This document shows, piece after piece, positions 12,254-19,816 of a stretch of DNA of 64,000 nt (positions are counted from its first letter, which is position 1; each line of letters starts with the position of its first letter). Under the pieces are notes generated by a model. That model saw only the letters and a list, made by a program, of their open reading frames with translations, did no database searches and was not told the DNA's origin. Source of the DNA: Actinocatenispora comari (GTDB lineage: Bacteria > Actinomycetota > Actinomycetes > Mycobacteriales > Micromonosporaceae); the NCBI RefSeq assembly GCF_017312725.1, contig NZ_BOPO01000127.1, positions 1-64,000 on the forward strand, read 5' to 3'. The position numbers and the translations under genes were made by a program.

Positions 12254-12315
12254 GCGAGCGTGCGAATCGCCGGGGTTGCCCGGTGGCCGTTCCGACGAAG
12301 GAGGAGCGGTCGTGA
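12250..12315 (+). CDS. 21-residue linking ORF between regulator and def
   Basis: ATG 12250 overlaps the stop of the ArsR-type gene as ATGA, and its own TGA (12313-12315) overlaps the GTG start of def as GTGA. The peptide begins MSERANRRGCPVAVPTKEERS. The AAGGAGGAGCG near its end is the ribosome site for def. It may be a leader for translational coupling rather than a functional peptide. Coding is inferred from the double overlap only. Confidence 0.45.
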   Translation: MSERANRRGCPVAVPTKEERS

Positions 12316-12851
12316 GCATCCAGGAGTTGCGGCACTTCGGTGACCCGGTGCTGAAGACGATCTGCGACCCGGTCACCGACTTCGGCCCGCGGACCGCGGA
12401 GCTCGTCACCGACCTGCTGGAGACGGTGGAACTGCCGGGCCGGGCCGGCCTCGCCGCGAACCAGATCGGCGTGAGCCTGCGCGCGTTCAGCTACAACGTC
12501 GACGACCAGTTCGGGTACGTGCTGAACCCGGAGATCGTCGAGCTGTCCGAGGAGCGGCGGGAGATCGACGAGGGCTGCCTGTCGGTACCGGAGCTGTGGT
12601 TCCCGACCGTGCGTGCGGTGCGGGCGGTGTGCCGCGGCGTCGACCTGCGCAACGAGCCGGTGGTGGTCAGCGGTACCGGCGTGCTCGCGCAGTGCCTGCA
12701 GCACGAGACGGACCACCTGGACGGCCTGCTCTACCTGGACCGGTTGGACGTGACCGAGCGGCGCAAGGCCATGCGGGCGGTGCGGGAGTCGTCCTGGTTC
12801 CTGCCCGCCAGTCGCCGGGAGCCGGCCGGCGCTCCCTGGCGCCTCGGCTGA
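12312..12851 (+). CDS. def: Peptide deformylase
   Basis: 179 aa from GTG 12312, preceded by AAGGAGGAGCGG. It removes the formyl group from the N-terminal methionine of nascent proteins. All three signature motifs are present: GLAANQIG (motif 1, about residue 54), EGCLSVP (motif 2, metal-ligand Cys, about 88) and QHETDHLDG (motif 3, HExxH, about 131). The length fits type I enzymes. It is the last gene of the regulator-def unit and ends before a strong inverted repeat. Control of a deformylase by an ArsR-type neighbour is unusual; this may be a second, accessory copy. Confidence 0.97.
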   Translation: MSIQELRHFGDPVLKTICDPVTDFGPRTAELVTDLLETVELPGRAGLAANQIGVSLRAFSYNVDDQFGYVLNPEIVELSEERREIDEGCLSVPELWFPTVRAVRAVCRGVDLRNEPVVVSGTGVLAQCLQHETDHLDGLLYLDRLDVTERRKAMRAVRESSWFLPASRREPAGAPWRLG

Positions 12852-12881
12852 CGCCGCGCCCGATGCTCCTGACCCGCTGAG

Positions 12882-12944
12882 CGTCGATCATGGCGCGGTA
12901 CCGAACGGAAAGCGATTTCCGTCCGCCCCGCGCCATGATCGACG
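12882..12944. terminator. Bidirectional terminator, nested inverted repeats
   Basis: A perfect 17-bp inverted repeat (CGTCGATCATGGCGCGG at 12882-12898, complement at 12928-12944) encloses a second perfect 7-bp hairpin (ACGGAAA 12905-12911, TTTCCGT 12916-12922). It lies between two convergent genes, def and the 12968 gene, so it can end transcription from both sides. Confidence 0.7.
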
Positions 12945-12967
12945 ACGGTCGGCCCCGGGCCGAGGGG

Positions 12968-13306
12968 TCACTGCCCCGGGAGCTCGGGGTAGCCGCGGCC
13001 GTCGAGGAACTTCTTCCTGGTCTTCTGCAGCGACGTGGCCGCCGCGTAGCCGCTGCCGGCGCCGATCAGCAGGCCGACGATGTCGGCGAACGCGCCGCCG
13101 CCGGTGAAGGCGAGGCCGATCAGCGCGCCGACGGTGGCGAGCACGGCGATCGGCCAGCGACCCCGAACGAACCGGGCCACCGGCTCACCGCCGGCCCGCT
13201 TCTTCGCGGCAGAACCGAGCAGCAGCAGGTAACCGTCGTGGCCGAGCGCGACGAGCAGTCCGACAACGGCAACGACCGTGGCGATGAGGTCGATGATGGT
13301 ACCCAT
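12968..13306 (-). CDS. Small membrane protein
   Basis: 112 aa from ATG at 13306; a longer frame upstream overlaps the next gene's leader and is not needed. Segments at about 3-21 (IIDLIATVVAVVGLLVAL) and 52-88 (PIAVLATVGALIGLAF then ADIVGLLIGAGSGYAAA) suggest three membrane helices with a basic linker between. Family not recognised. It converges on def and diverges from the reductase gene. Confidence 0.75.
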   Translation of the reverse strand: MGTIIDLIATVVAVVGLLVALGHDGYLLLLGSAAKKRAGGEPVARFVRGRWPIAVLATVGALIGLAFTGGGAFADIVGLLIGAGSGYAAATSLQKTRKKFLDGRGYPELPGQ

Positions 13307-13425
13307 GACTCCAGTGTGCGTGCTCGGGGCGGCTTCGCCATGGTGCTGGCACCCTGAATCGACCCCGAGTTTGTCGGGGGTCCGACGCGGCGCGCCGGCG
13401 TCGGCGGCCGTCGGGAGGCGGCGGG

Positions 13426-14112
13426 ATGCCTGATTCACGGCCGTACGTGATCCTGAGCGCGGCGATGTCGGTCGACGGCTTCCTGGACGACCCCAGCGAC
13501 GAACGGCTCATCCTGTCCGGTCCGGCCGATCTGGACCGGGTCGACGCGGTGCGGGCCGAATGCGACGCGATCCTGGTCGGCGCCGGTACGGTGCGGGCCG
13601 ACGACCCGCGCCTGGTCGTCGGCGCGGTACGGGCCGAGCACCGCACCGCCGACGGGCGCCCCGCGCAACCGGTCAAGGTGACCCTGACCAGCACCGGTGA
13701 CCTGCCGGCGGAGTCCCGGTTCTTCACCTTCGGCCCGGCCTCCAAGCTGGTGTACGCGCCGAGCGGGGCCGCCGCCGCGCTCGCCGACCGGCTGCACGGA
13801 TCGACCACGGTGATCGACACCGGTGCGTCGGTCGAGCTGCCGGCGCTGCTCGCCGACCTGTCCGACCGCGGCATCGGCCGGCTGCTGGTCGAGGGCGGCG
13901 GCGAGGTGCACACGGCGTTCCTGACCGCCGGGCTGGCGGACGAGCTGCAGCTGGTGGTGGCGCCGCTGTTCGTCGGCGCCGAGTCGGCGCCACGGTTCGC
14001 CGGCCCGGGCCGGTACCGCTGGGATGCCGGGCACCGGATGCGGCTCGCGGAGGTGCGCCAGCTCGACGACGTGGTACTGCTGCGCTACCTGCTGGGAGAC
14101 GACGGTGACTGA
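13426..14112 (+). CDS. RibD C-terminal/dihydrofolate reductase-like reductase
   Basis: 228 aa from ATG 13426. It has the RibD reductase fold: AAMSVDGFLDD at the start, DAVRAECDAILVGAGTVRADDP, LLVEGGGEVHTAFL (the GG-nucleotide loop) and DELQLVVAPLFVG near the end. This family reduces the ribosylamino group of a pyrimidine with NADPH in riboflavin synthesis. The next gene encodes the matching deaminase half and overlaps by 8 bases, so the two probably work in one pathway. Whether it is true riboflavin synthesis or a specialised pathway cannot be told; no other rib genes are near. Confidence 0.88.
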   Translation: MPDSRPYVILSAAMSVDGFLDDPSDERLILSGPADLDRVDAVRAECDAILVGAGTVRADDPRLVVGAVRAEHRTADGRPAQPVKVTLTSTGDLPAESRFFTFGPASKLVYAPSGAAAALADRLHGSTTVIDTGASVELPALLADLSDRGIGRLLVEGGGEVHTAFLTAGLADELQLVVAPLFVGAESAPRFAGPGRYRWDAGHRMRLAEVRQLDDVVLLRYLLGDDGD

Positions 14113-14593
14113 TCGGGACTGGCTGGCCGCGGCGATCGAGGAGTCGCGGCGCTGCCCGCCGTCGGCGACCGCGTTCTCGGTGGGCGCGATCGTGGTCGGT
14201 CCGGACGGCGCGGAGCTGGCCCGCGGGTACTCGCGGGAGGGTGACGAGAAGGTGCACGCGGAGGAGTCGGCGCTGGCGAAGCTCGCCGACGCCGACCCGG
14301 CGGCCGCGGTGCAGCTGTCCGGTGGCCAGCGGGTCGGCCGGGTGCCACCGGGGAGCACCGTCTTCAGCTCGCTGGAGCCGTGTTCGCAGCGGGCGTCCCG
14401 GCCGCACACCTGCGCCGAGCTGATCCGTACCGCCGGGGTGGCGCGGGTGGTGTTCGCCTGGCGGGAGCCGGTGATCTTCGTCGCCGGCGACGGTGCCCGG
14501 GTGCTGGCCGACGCCGGCGTGACGGTGCTCCAGTTGCCGGAGCTCGCGGCCGAGGTGGCCGACATCAACGTGCACCTGCTAACCCACGGTTGA
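14105..14593 (+). CDS. RibD-type/cytidine-deoxycytidylate deaminase
   Basis: 162 aa from GTG 14105, overlapping the reductase stop by 8 bases. Zinc-deaminase motifs are visible: KVHAEESAL (HAE) and SLEPCSQRASRPHTCAEL (PCxxxxxxxxxC). The latter spacing is that of the RibD deaminase, which acts on a pyrimidinedione precursor of riboflavin. In usual RibD the deaminase is the N-terminal half and the reductase the C-terminal half; here they are separate and in reversed order. Confidence 0.88.
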   Translation: MTDRDWLAAAIEESRRCPPSATAFSVGAIVVGPDGAELARGYSREGDEKVHAEESALAKLADADPAAAVQLSGGQRVGRVPPGSTVFSSLEPCSQRASRPHTCAELIRTAGVARVVFAWREPVIFVAGDGARVLADAGVTVLQLPELAAEVADINVHLLTHG

Positions 14594-14618
14594 CAAGTGA
14601 AGCTAATAGCATTAGCTT
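14590..14618 (+). promoter_or_regulatory. Promoter with TetR-type operator
   Basis: A -35 TTGACA (14590-14595) and -10 TAGCTT (14613-14618) are spaced by 17 bp. The perfect palindrome AAGCTAATAGCATTAGCTT (14600-14618) fills the spacer and covers the -10. Transcription would start about at the ATG (14626), so the mRNA is probably leaderless. The TetR protein encoded by the second gene of the operon is the likely binder. Confidence 0.75.
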
Positions 14619-14625
14619 ACTGGCT

Positions 14626-15426
14626 ATGGCGAACACAGAGTTTCTTGACGTGCCGGGTGGACAGCTGGCGTACGAGGTGGTCGGGCCGGTCGACGGCCCG
14701 CTGGTGATCGCCCTGCCGGGGACGGGCGACCTGCGGCAGAGCTACCGGTTCCTCGCCCCGCGGCTGGCCGAGGCCGGCTACCGGGTGGCCAGCGTCGACC
14801 TGCGCGGCCAGGGTGAGTCGAGTACCGGGTGGGACAGCTACCGGCCCGAGGCGGTCGGCGCCGACGTGCTGGCGCTGATCGAGCACCTCGGCGGGCCGGC
14901 TGTGCTGGTCGCGACGTCGTTCTCGCCCAGCGCGGCGGCCTGGGCGGCCGTGCAGGCGCCGGTGCAGGTCGCCGGGCTGGTGCTGCTCAGCATGTTCACC
15001 GACAACCCGACGATGAACCCGGTGATGCGGCTGGTCAGCGGGCAGGTGATGGGCCGCCGCGCGCTGTGGCTGCCGTACTGGAAGTCGCTGTTCGCGACGC
15101 TGCCGGCCGACTTCGCCGCCAACCGCGAGCTGGTCAAGCGCAGCTTCGGTCGTACCGGCATGACGGCGGTCCGGGCGATGGGCGACGCGGACAAGACCGA
15201 GGCGAACAAGGCGCTGGCCGAGGTGCGGGTGCCGACCCTGGTCATGTACGGGTCGAAGGATCCCGACTTTCCGGATCCGGCCGCGCAGGCCGAGCGGGCC
15301 CAGGGACTGCTCCCGCACGCCACCGTGCAGCTCGTCGACGGCGTCAAGCACTACCCGGCCACCGAGGCGCCCGACGTCGTGGCGCCGGCCACGTTGGCGC
15401 TGCTGAAGGAGGCGTTCGGTGCCTAG
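14626..15426 (+). CDS. Alpha/beta hydrolase
   Basis: 266 aa from ATG 14626. It has the alpha/beta hydrolase core: VIALPGTGDLRQSYRFLAP (HG-like oxyanion region, here PGTGD), the segment DLRGQGES, a nucleophile elbow at VLVATSFSPSAAAW (TSFSP, Ser likely nucleophile), then TLVMYGSKDPDFPDP (acid) and GVKHYPATEAP (His). It probably hydrolyses a small ester or amide; the substrate is unknown. It overlaps the TetR gene by 8 bases and shares its operator-controlled promoter. Confidence 0.9.
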   Translation: MANTEFLDVPGGQLAYEVVGPVDGPLVIALPGTGDLRQSYRFLAPRLAEAGYRVASVDLRGQGESSTGWDSYRPEAVGADVLALIEHLGGPAVLVATSFSPSAAAWAAVQAPVQVAGLVLLSMFTDNPTMNPVMRLVSGQVMGRRALWLPYWKSLFATLPADFAANRELVKRSFGRTGMTAVRAMGDADKTEANKALAEVRVPTLVMYGSKDPDFPDPAAQAERAQGLLPHATVQLVDGVKHYPATEAPDVVAPATLALLKEAFGA

Positions 15427-15988
15427 GGCCGGCCTCAACCCCGCCGCGGTCGTCGACGCCGCGCTGGCCGTACTCGACGAGGCCGGCGTCGAGGGGCTGA
15501 CCCTGGCCGCCGTCGCCGCGCACGCCGGCGTCGCCACCCCGTCGCTGTACAAGCACGTCAAGGGGCTCGGCGCGCTCCGCGACCTGGTCGGCGTCCGGGT
15601 ACTGGACGAGCTCGCCGCGAGCTGCGAGCAGGCGGCGATGGGCCGCAGCACCGACGACGCGCTGGCCGCCGTGCTGCACGCGTACCGGCGGTACGGGCAG
15701 GAGCACCCGCACCGCTACGCCGCCCTGCCGCAGCAGCCGGCGGACGATGCGGAGCTGACCCGGGCCGGTGACCGCGCGGTGGCGGTCTTCCTCGCCGTGC
15801 TCCGCGGGTACGGGCTGGACGGCGCCGACGCGATCCACGTGACGCGGGGGCTGCGGGCCGCCGCGCACGGGTTCGTCCTGCTGGAGATCGGCGGCGGGTT
15901 CGGGCTGCCGGAGAAGCTCGACGACAGCTACCGGGTCCTGATCGACACGTTCGTCGCCGGGCTGCACGAGATGCATAGGTCCGTCTAG
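15419..15988 (+). CDS. TetR family regulator
   Basis: 189 aa from GTG 15419, inside the end of the hydrolase gene. The N-terminal helix-turn-helix reads NPAAVVDAALAVLDEAGVEGLTLAAVAAHAGVATPSLYKHV. The C-terminal half matches the WHG/TetR_C_33-like ligand domain (HRYAALPQQP, then GLRAAAHGFVLLEIGGGFGL). It is co-transcribed with the hydrolase and very likely represses the palindrome 5' of that gene. Confidence 0.92.
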   Translation: MPRAGLNPAAVVDAALAVLDEAGVEGLTLAAVAAHAGVATPSLYKHVKGLGALRDLVGVRVLDELAASCEQAAMGRSTDDALAAVLHAYRRYGQEHPHRYAALPQQPADDAELTRAGDRAVAVFLAVLRGYGLDGADAIHVTRGLRAAAHGFVLLEIGGGFGLPEKLDDSYRVLIDTFVAGLHEMHRSV

Positions 15989-16014
15989 GAGAATCTAGTG
16001 TCAGAGCTAGACGG
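15981..16014 (+). promoter_or_regulatory. Inverted repeat between TetR and AAA ATPase genes
   Basis: CCGTCTAG (15981-15988, containing the TetR stop) is repeated inverted as CTAGACGG (16007-16014), with another TCTAG at 15994-15998 between. It ends 9 bases before GTG 16024. It could be a weak terminator or an operator of the ATPase gene; the sequence alone does not decide. Confidence 0.4.
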
Positions 16015-16023
16015 TGCGATACG

Positions 16024-17223
16024 GTGCGAGACGTGGATCCGATCCGGAACCCGTACGCACCGGGTGCCGGCCAGCGACCGCCCGAACTCGCCGGCCGGGA
16101 CACCGAGGTCACCGCGTTCGACGTGGTGCTGGAGCGGGTCGCGCGCGGCCGGCCGGAGCGCAGCCTGGTGCTGACCGGGCTGCGCGGCGTCGGCAAGACC
16201 GTCCTGCTCAACGCGCTGCGCAGCCAGGCGATCGGCCGGCTCTGGGGCACCGGCAAGATCGAGGCCCGGCCCGACCAGCCGCTGCGCCGGCCGCTGTCCG
16301 CCGCGATGCACATGGCCGTCCGCGAGCTCGCCCCGCGGCACCGCGCGCCGGACCGCATCGACGAGTTCCTCGGCGTGCTCAAGGCGTTCGCGCTCCGGTC
16401 CAACCCCGCCAACGCGAAGCTGCGGGACCGCTGGCAACCCGGCATCGACGTACCGGCCGCGACCGGTCGGGCCGACTCCGGCGACATCGAGATCGACCTG
16501 GTCGAGCTGTTCACCGACGCGGCGGCGATCGCGACCGACGTCGGTACCGGGATCGCGCTGTTCATCGACGAGATGCAGGACGTCGGGCCGGCCGACGCGT
16601 CCGCGCTGTGCGCCGCCTGCCACGAGCTGTCCCAGCTGGGCGCGCCGCTGATCGTGGTCGGCGCCGGGCTGCCGCACCTGCCCGCCGTGCTGTCCGCCTC
16701 GAAGTCGTACTCCGAGCGGCTGTTCCGGTACACCCGGATCGACCGGCTGGAGCGGGACGCCGCCGACCGCGCGCTGACCGCACCGGCCGACCGGGAGGGC
16801 GTCGACTTCGAGCCCGCCGCGCTGGCGGAGCTGTACCAGCTGTCCGGCGGCTACCCGTACTTCGTTCAGGCGTACGGGAAGGCCACCTGGGACCACGCGC
16901 CGACCTCGCCGATCACCGCGGCCGACGTTCGGGTCGCCGGGCCTGCGGCGGAGGCGGAACTCGCCGTCGGCTTCTTCGGCTCCCGGTACGACCGGGCCAC
17001 CCCGGCCGAGCGGGAGTACATGCGCGGGATGGCCGAGCTCGCCGACGCGGACGCGCCGGTGGCCACCGCCGAGATCGCGAAGTCGTTGGGGCGCAAGCCG
17101 TCCAGCCTGTCCCCGGCGCGCGACTCGCTGATCAAGAAGGGGCTGATCTACTCCGGCGAGCGCGGCACGGTCGCGTTCACCGTCCCGCACTTCGCCCGCT
17201 ACCTGCGCACCCAGCCCGGCTGA
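16024..17223 (+). CDS. AAA-type ATP-binding protein with C-terminal winged helix
   Basis: 399 aa from GTG 16024 (GTG 16033 is an alternative). Near residue 48 is Walker A GLRGVGKTVLL, and near residue 178 Walker B ALFIDEMQDV. The first 25 residues (NPYAPGAGQRPPELAGRD) match the start of a family of actinobacterial ORC/Cdc6- or STAND-like ATPases. The last 80 residues contain AEIAKSLGRKPSSLSPARDSLIKKGLIYSGERG, a winged helix followed by the PHFARYL tail usual in this family. Function unknown; DNA binding is inferred. Confidence 0.88.
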   Translation: MRDVDPIRNPYAPGAGQRPPELAGRDTEVTAFDVVLERVARGRPERSLVLTGLRGVGKTVLLNALRSQAIGRLWGTGKIEARPDQPLRRPLSAAMHMAVRELAPRHRAPDRIDEFLGVLKAFALRSNPANAKLRDRWQPGIDVPAATGRADSGDIEIDLVELFTDAAAIATDVGTGIALFIDEMQDVGPADASALCAACHELSQLGAPLIVVGAGLPHLPAVLSASKSYSERLFRYTRIDRLERDAADRALTAPADREGVDFEPAALAELYQLSGGYPYFVQAYGKATWDHAPTSPITAADVRVAGPAAEAELAVGFFGSRYDRATPAEREYMRGMAELADADAPVATAEIAKSLGRKPSSLSPARDSLIKKGLIYSGERGTVAFTVPHFARYLRTQPG

Positions 17224-17319
17224 CCCCCGGTGCTGCCGGCCGCCCTGCGCGCGGGGCACCCACGCCCGCCAGACGGCCGGGCCAGCCCCCGGGGCACCCA
17301 CGCCAGCCGAGCTGCCGGA

Positions 17320-18036
17320 TCAGCCGCCCGGGGCGTACCGGTCGAGGAACGACGAGATGGTCCGCAGCACCGGCTTCGGCGCGTCGTAGGTGGCCATGTC
17401 GATGCCGTGCCGGGACCCGTCGGTGAGCACCTGGTGCCGGTACCGGGCGGGCACCGCGGCGGCGATCGCCTTCGCGTCGGCGGCCGGCACCCAGCTGTCC
17501 TGCCGCGCCGACGCGATCAACGTCGGTACCCGCAGCTTCGGCACCGCGGCCATGACGTAGTCGCGGCGCTCCGGCGAGAGCGCGATCACCGCGTCCACCC
17601 GCGGCGTGATCTTCGTGGCGGCCACCAGCGAGTCCCGCGCGCCCGCCGAGGCACCCACCACCACGACGTGCTTCGCGCCGCGCCGCCGGAGCTCGGCGAC
17701 CGCGTTGCCGATGTCGGCGACGGTACCGGCCTTGGCGGTGTCGAAGCCCAGGTACATCCGGCCCTTGCCGGCGATCGCCTTCGGCAGCGGGAACCAGCCG
17801 CACCAGTCCCGGTCGCTCTGGTTGACCAGGACCACGCCGCTGCTGCCCGACCCGTACAGCGGGCCGGTGGCGTGGTCGGCGCCGAAGCTGATCCGTCGGC
17901 CACCCGCCTCCGGACAGCTCACCGTCGGGCTCGGTACCGCCCGCGGCGACCGACTCGCTCCCCTGCTGCCGGCGGCCGTACCGCAGCCGGCGAGCACCGC
18001 GACCGCGACCAGCAGAATCCCCGTGAATCTGCGCAT
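17320..18036 (-). CDS. Lipid-anchored alpha/beta hydrolase
   Basis: 238 aa from ATG at 18036. A lipoprotein signal ends at LAGC. The mature protein has a hydrolase core: GSSGVVLVNQSD, VVVVGASAGARDSL (nucleophile elbow GASAG), VPTLIASARQDSWVP (acid) and DGSRHGIDM (His). It belongs to the dienelactone-hydrolase-like secreted group. It would act outside the membrane on an ester whose nature is unknown. It is convergent with the ATPase gene. Confidence 0.85.
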   Translation of the reverse strand: MRRFTGILLVAVAVLAGCGTAAGSRGASRSPRAVPSPTVSCPEAGGRRISFGADHATGPLYGSGSSGVVLVNQSDRDWCGWFPLPKAIAGKGRMYLGFDTAKAGTVADIGNAVAELRRRGAKHVVVVGASAGARDSLVAATKITPRVDAVIALSPERRDYVMAAVPKLRVPTLIASARQDSWVPAADAKAIAAAVPARYRHQVLTDGSRHGIDMATYDAPKPVLRTISSFLDRYAPGG

Positions 18037-18107
18037 GCGTCACGATAGGTACGCGAAGGTGGCCCACCGATCACGCCCCGGCAACGAACCCGCCACGCGG
18101 CGGGCCG

Positions 18108-18974
18108 CTACAGGAGCGTGGTGGCGGCGGCGAGGACCTCGTCCCGGTACGCCGCGCCGAACAGTGCGGTGTGCGCGAGCAGCAGGTACAGCTGGTGCAG
18201 CGGCACGCGCTCGGCGGCGCCCGCGGCCAGCGGAAACACCTCCTGGTAGGCGGCGAGCACCCGATCGAGGTGCGGCAGGCCGCCCCACAGCCCCAGCAGC
18301 GCGAGATCGGTCTCCCGGTGCCCGCCGTGCGCGGCCGGATCGACCAACCAGGCCCGGTCGGTCGACCACAGCACGTTGCCGGGCCACAGGTCGCCGTGCA
18401 GCCGGGCCGGCGGCTCCGGCGGGCCGGCGAGCGTCTCGATGCGGTCCAGTACCGCGTCGATCCGGCCCGCGTCGGTGCCGTCCAGCGCGCCGTTGTCGAC
18501 CGACCGCCGCAGGTACGGGCGGAGCCGGTGCTCGGCGAACCACGCCGGCCAGGCGCTGCCGGTGGTGTTGTCCAGCGGCAGGGTGCCCAGGTAGCCGTCC
18601 CGCTCGGCGCCGAACGACGGCGCCCCGGACCGGTGCGTCGCGGCGAGTTCCCGGCCGAACCGGTCCGCCGCCGCCGGGGTGGGCTCGGCCGGCTGGACCC
18701 AGGTCAGTACCAGCATGTCCGGGGTGCTGGCGAGGACCTCCGGGACCGGCGCGCCGGCGGCGTCGCGCAGCCAGCGCAGCCCGGCCGCCTCGACGGCGAA
18801 GAAGTCGTCGGGTGCGCCGGGCCGGCTCTTCGCGAACACGTCCGTACCGTCGTCGAGGGTGAGCCGTTCGGCCTGGCAGATCGAGCCGCCGGCGACCGGC
18901 GTGGTGCGGATGCGCTGGTGCTTGAGGAACGTGGCGAGCTGGTTCGGGTGCTCGCGCAGGTAACCGAGGTCCAC
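18108..18974 (-). CDS. Fructosamine kinase family protein
   Basis: 288 aa from GTG at 18974; longer frames upstream have no coding signal. It has the fructosamine-3-kinase/APH fold: GSICQAERLTLDDGTDVFAKS (ATP loop and Lys), FFAVEAAGLRWL (Glu), VPEVLA, LVLTWV (hinge), LHGDLWPGNVLW (catalytic loop), AWLVDPAAHGGHRETDLAL (metal Asp) and an LYLLLAHTALFG end. It probably phosphorylates sugar amines on glycated proteins or small molecules, promoting deglycation. It is divergent from a GNAT gene. Confidence 0.93.
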   Translation of the reverse strand: MDLGYLREHPNQLATFLKHQRIRTTPVAGGSICQAERLTLDDGTDVFAKSRPGAPDDFFAVEAAGLRWLRDAAGAPVPEVLASTPDMLVLTWVQPAEPTPAAADRFGRELAATHRSGAPSFGAERDGYLGTLPLDNTTGSAWPAWFAEHRLRPYLRRSVDNGALDGTDAGRIDAVLDRIETLAGPPEPPARLHGDLWPGNVLWSTDRAWLVDPAAHGGHRETDLALLGLWGGLPHLDRVLAAYQEVFPLAAGAAERVPLHQLYLLLAHTALFGAAYRDEVLAAATTLL

Positions 18975-19116
18975 GCCGGAAGGGTACCCAGGAATCCCGT
19001 TCGCCCTGCTGTGTCGCCGGAATTCGCTACCTGGCCCGGGCCGGCTCCGGCTGGTCCTGCCCGGCCCCGGCCGGCAACAACAGGCGGGAACGGCGCCGGG
19101 AGAGTATGCAGAAGTA

Positions 19117-19650
19117 ATGGCAGAGACCGCGACGGGAACCCCGATCAACGCGCAGACCACGATCCGGTCCTTCCGCCCGCTGGACCATCGGGCCTGCCGT
19201 GACCTGTGGGCCGAACTGACCGACGACGACCGGCGCCGCTACGACGCGCCCCGCCAGGACGACCCGGGCGCCGGGTTCGAACACTTCATGGCGCGGCTGG
19301 AACTGTCCGGGATGTGGGTCGCCGACCATGCCGAGGCGGGTGTCATCGGCTTCACCGGCCTGATCCTGCACGGCCGGCGCGGTGAGGTCGACCCGATCGT
19401 GGTGGCCGGCCCGTACCGGGGGGCCGGGGTGGGGCGTGCGCTGCTGGACCGGGTCGCCGCCGAGGCGCGCCGGCGCCGGCTGAGCGAGCTGTCCATCTCG
19501 CCGTCGACCCGCAACCTGGACGCGATCCGTTCCTTTCACCGCGCCGGGTACGACGTGCTCGCACACCTGACGCTGACCCTGGACCTGACCGAGTCCGGCC
19601 GGGCCTGGCGCGACGGTATCGACCTGCACGACCTGCGCTTCCGGTACTGA
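19117..19650 (+). CDS. GNAT family N-acetyltransferase
   Basis: 177 aa from ATG 19117. The acetyl-CoA motif reads VVAGPYRGAGVGRALLDRVAAEA (about residues 91-113) and motif B NLDAIRSFHRAGY. The N-terminal strand is TIRSFRPLDHRACRDLWAEL. Substrate unknown. It is transcribed away from the fructosamine kinase gene. Confidence 0.9.
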   Translation: MAETATGTPINAQTTIRSFRPLDHRACRDLWAELTDDDRRRYDAPRQDDPGAGFEHFMARLELSGMWVADHAEAGVIGFTGLILHGRRGEVDPIVVAGPYRGAGVGRALLDRVAAEARRRRLSELSISPSTRNLDAIRSFHRAGYDVLAHLTLTLDLTESGRAWRDGIDLHDLRFRY

Positions 19651-19651
19651 C

Positions 19652-19666
19652 CGTCCACAGTGGACG
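19652..19666. repeat. 15-bp palindrome after the GNAT gene
   Basis: CGTCCAC-A-GTGGACG is a perfect 7+1+7 palindrome starting 2 bases after the stop. It shares the GTCCACAG core with the longer hairpin at 19741-19771. Confidence 0.6.
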
Positions 19667-19740
19667 ATCGAGGTCACGACCGACGGTAGCTGGCTGCGCC
19701 GTTCCACGCTGGCGTAGCGGTAACCACGGTCACGGACGGT

Positions 19741-19771
19741 GCGTCCTGTGGACGGTTCGTCCACAGGACGC
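19741..19771. terminator. 13-bp perfect hairpin upstream of the DUF4192 gene
   Basis: GCGTCCTGTGGAC (19741-19753) and its exact complement (19759-19771) form a stem with a 5-base loop. It is GC-rich with no T-run, which is common for actinobacterial terminators. It may end the GNAT transcript; an operator role for the next gene is the alternative. Confidence 0.5.
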
Positions 19772-19816
19772 GGTGGTTGCTGGCCGGCGCCGCGCCGCGG
19801 CCGGACGCTGGGCCGC

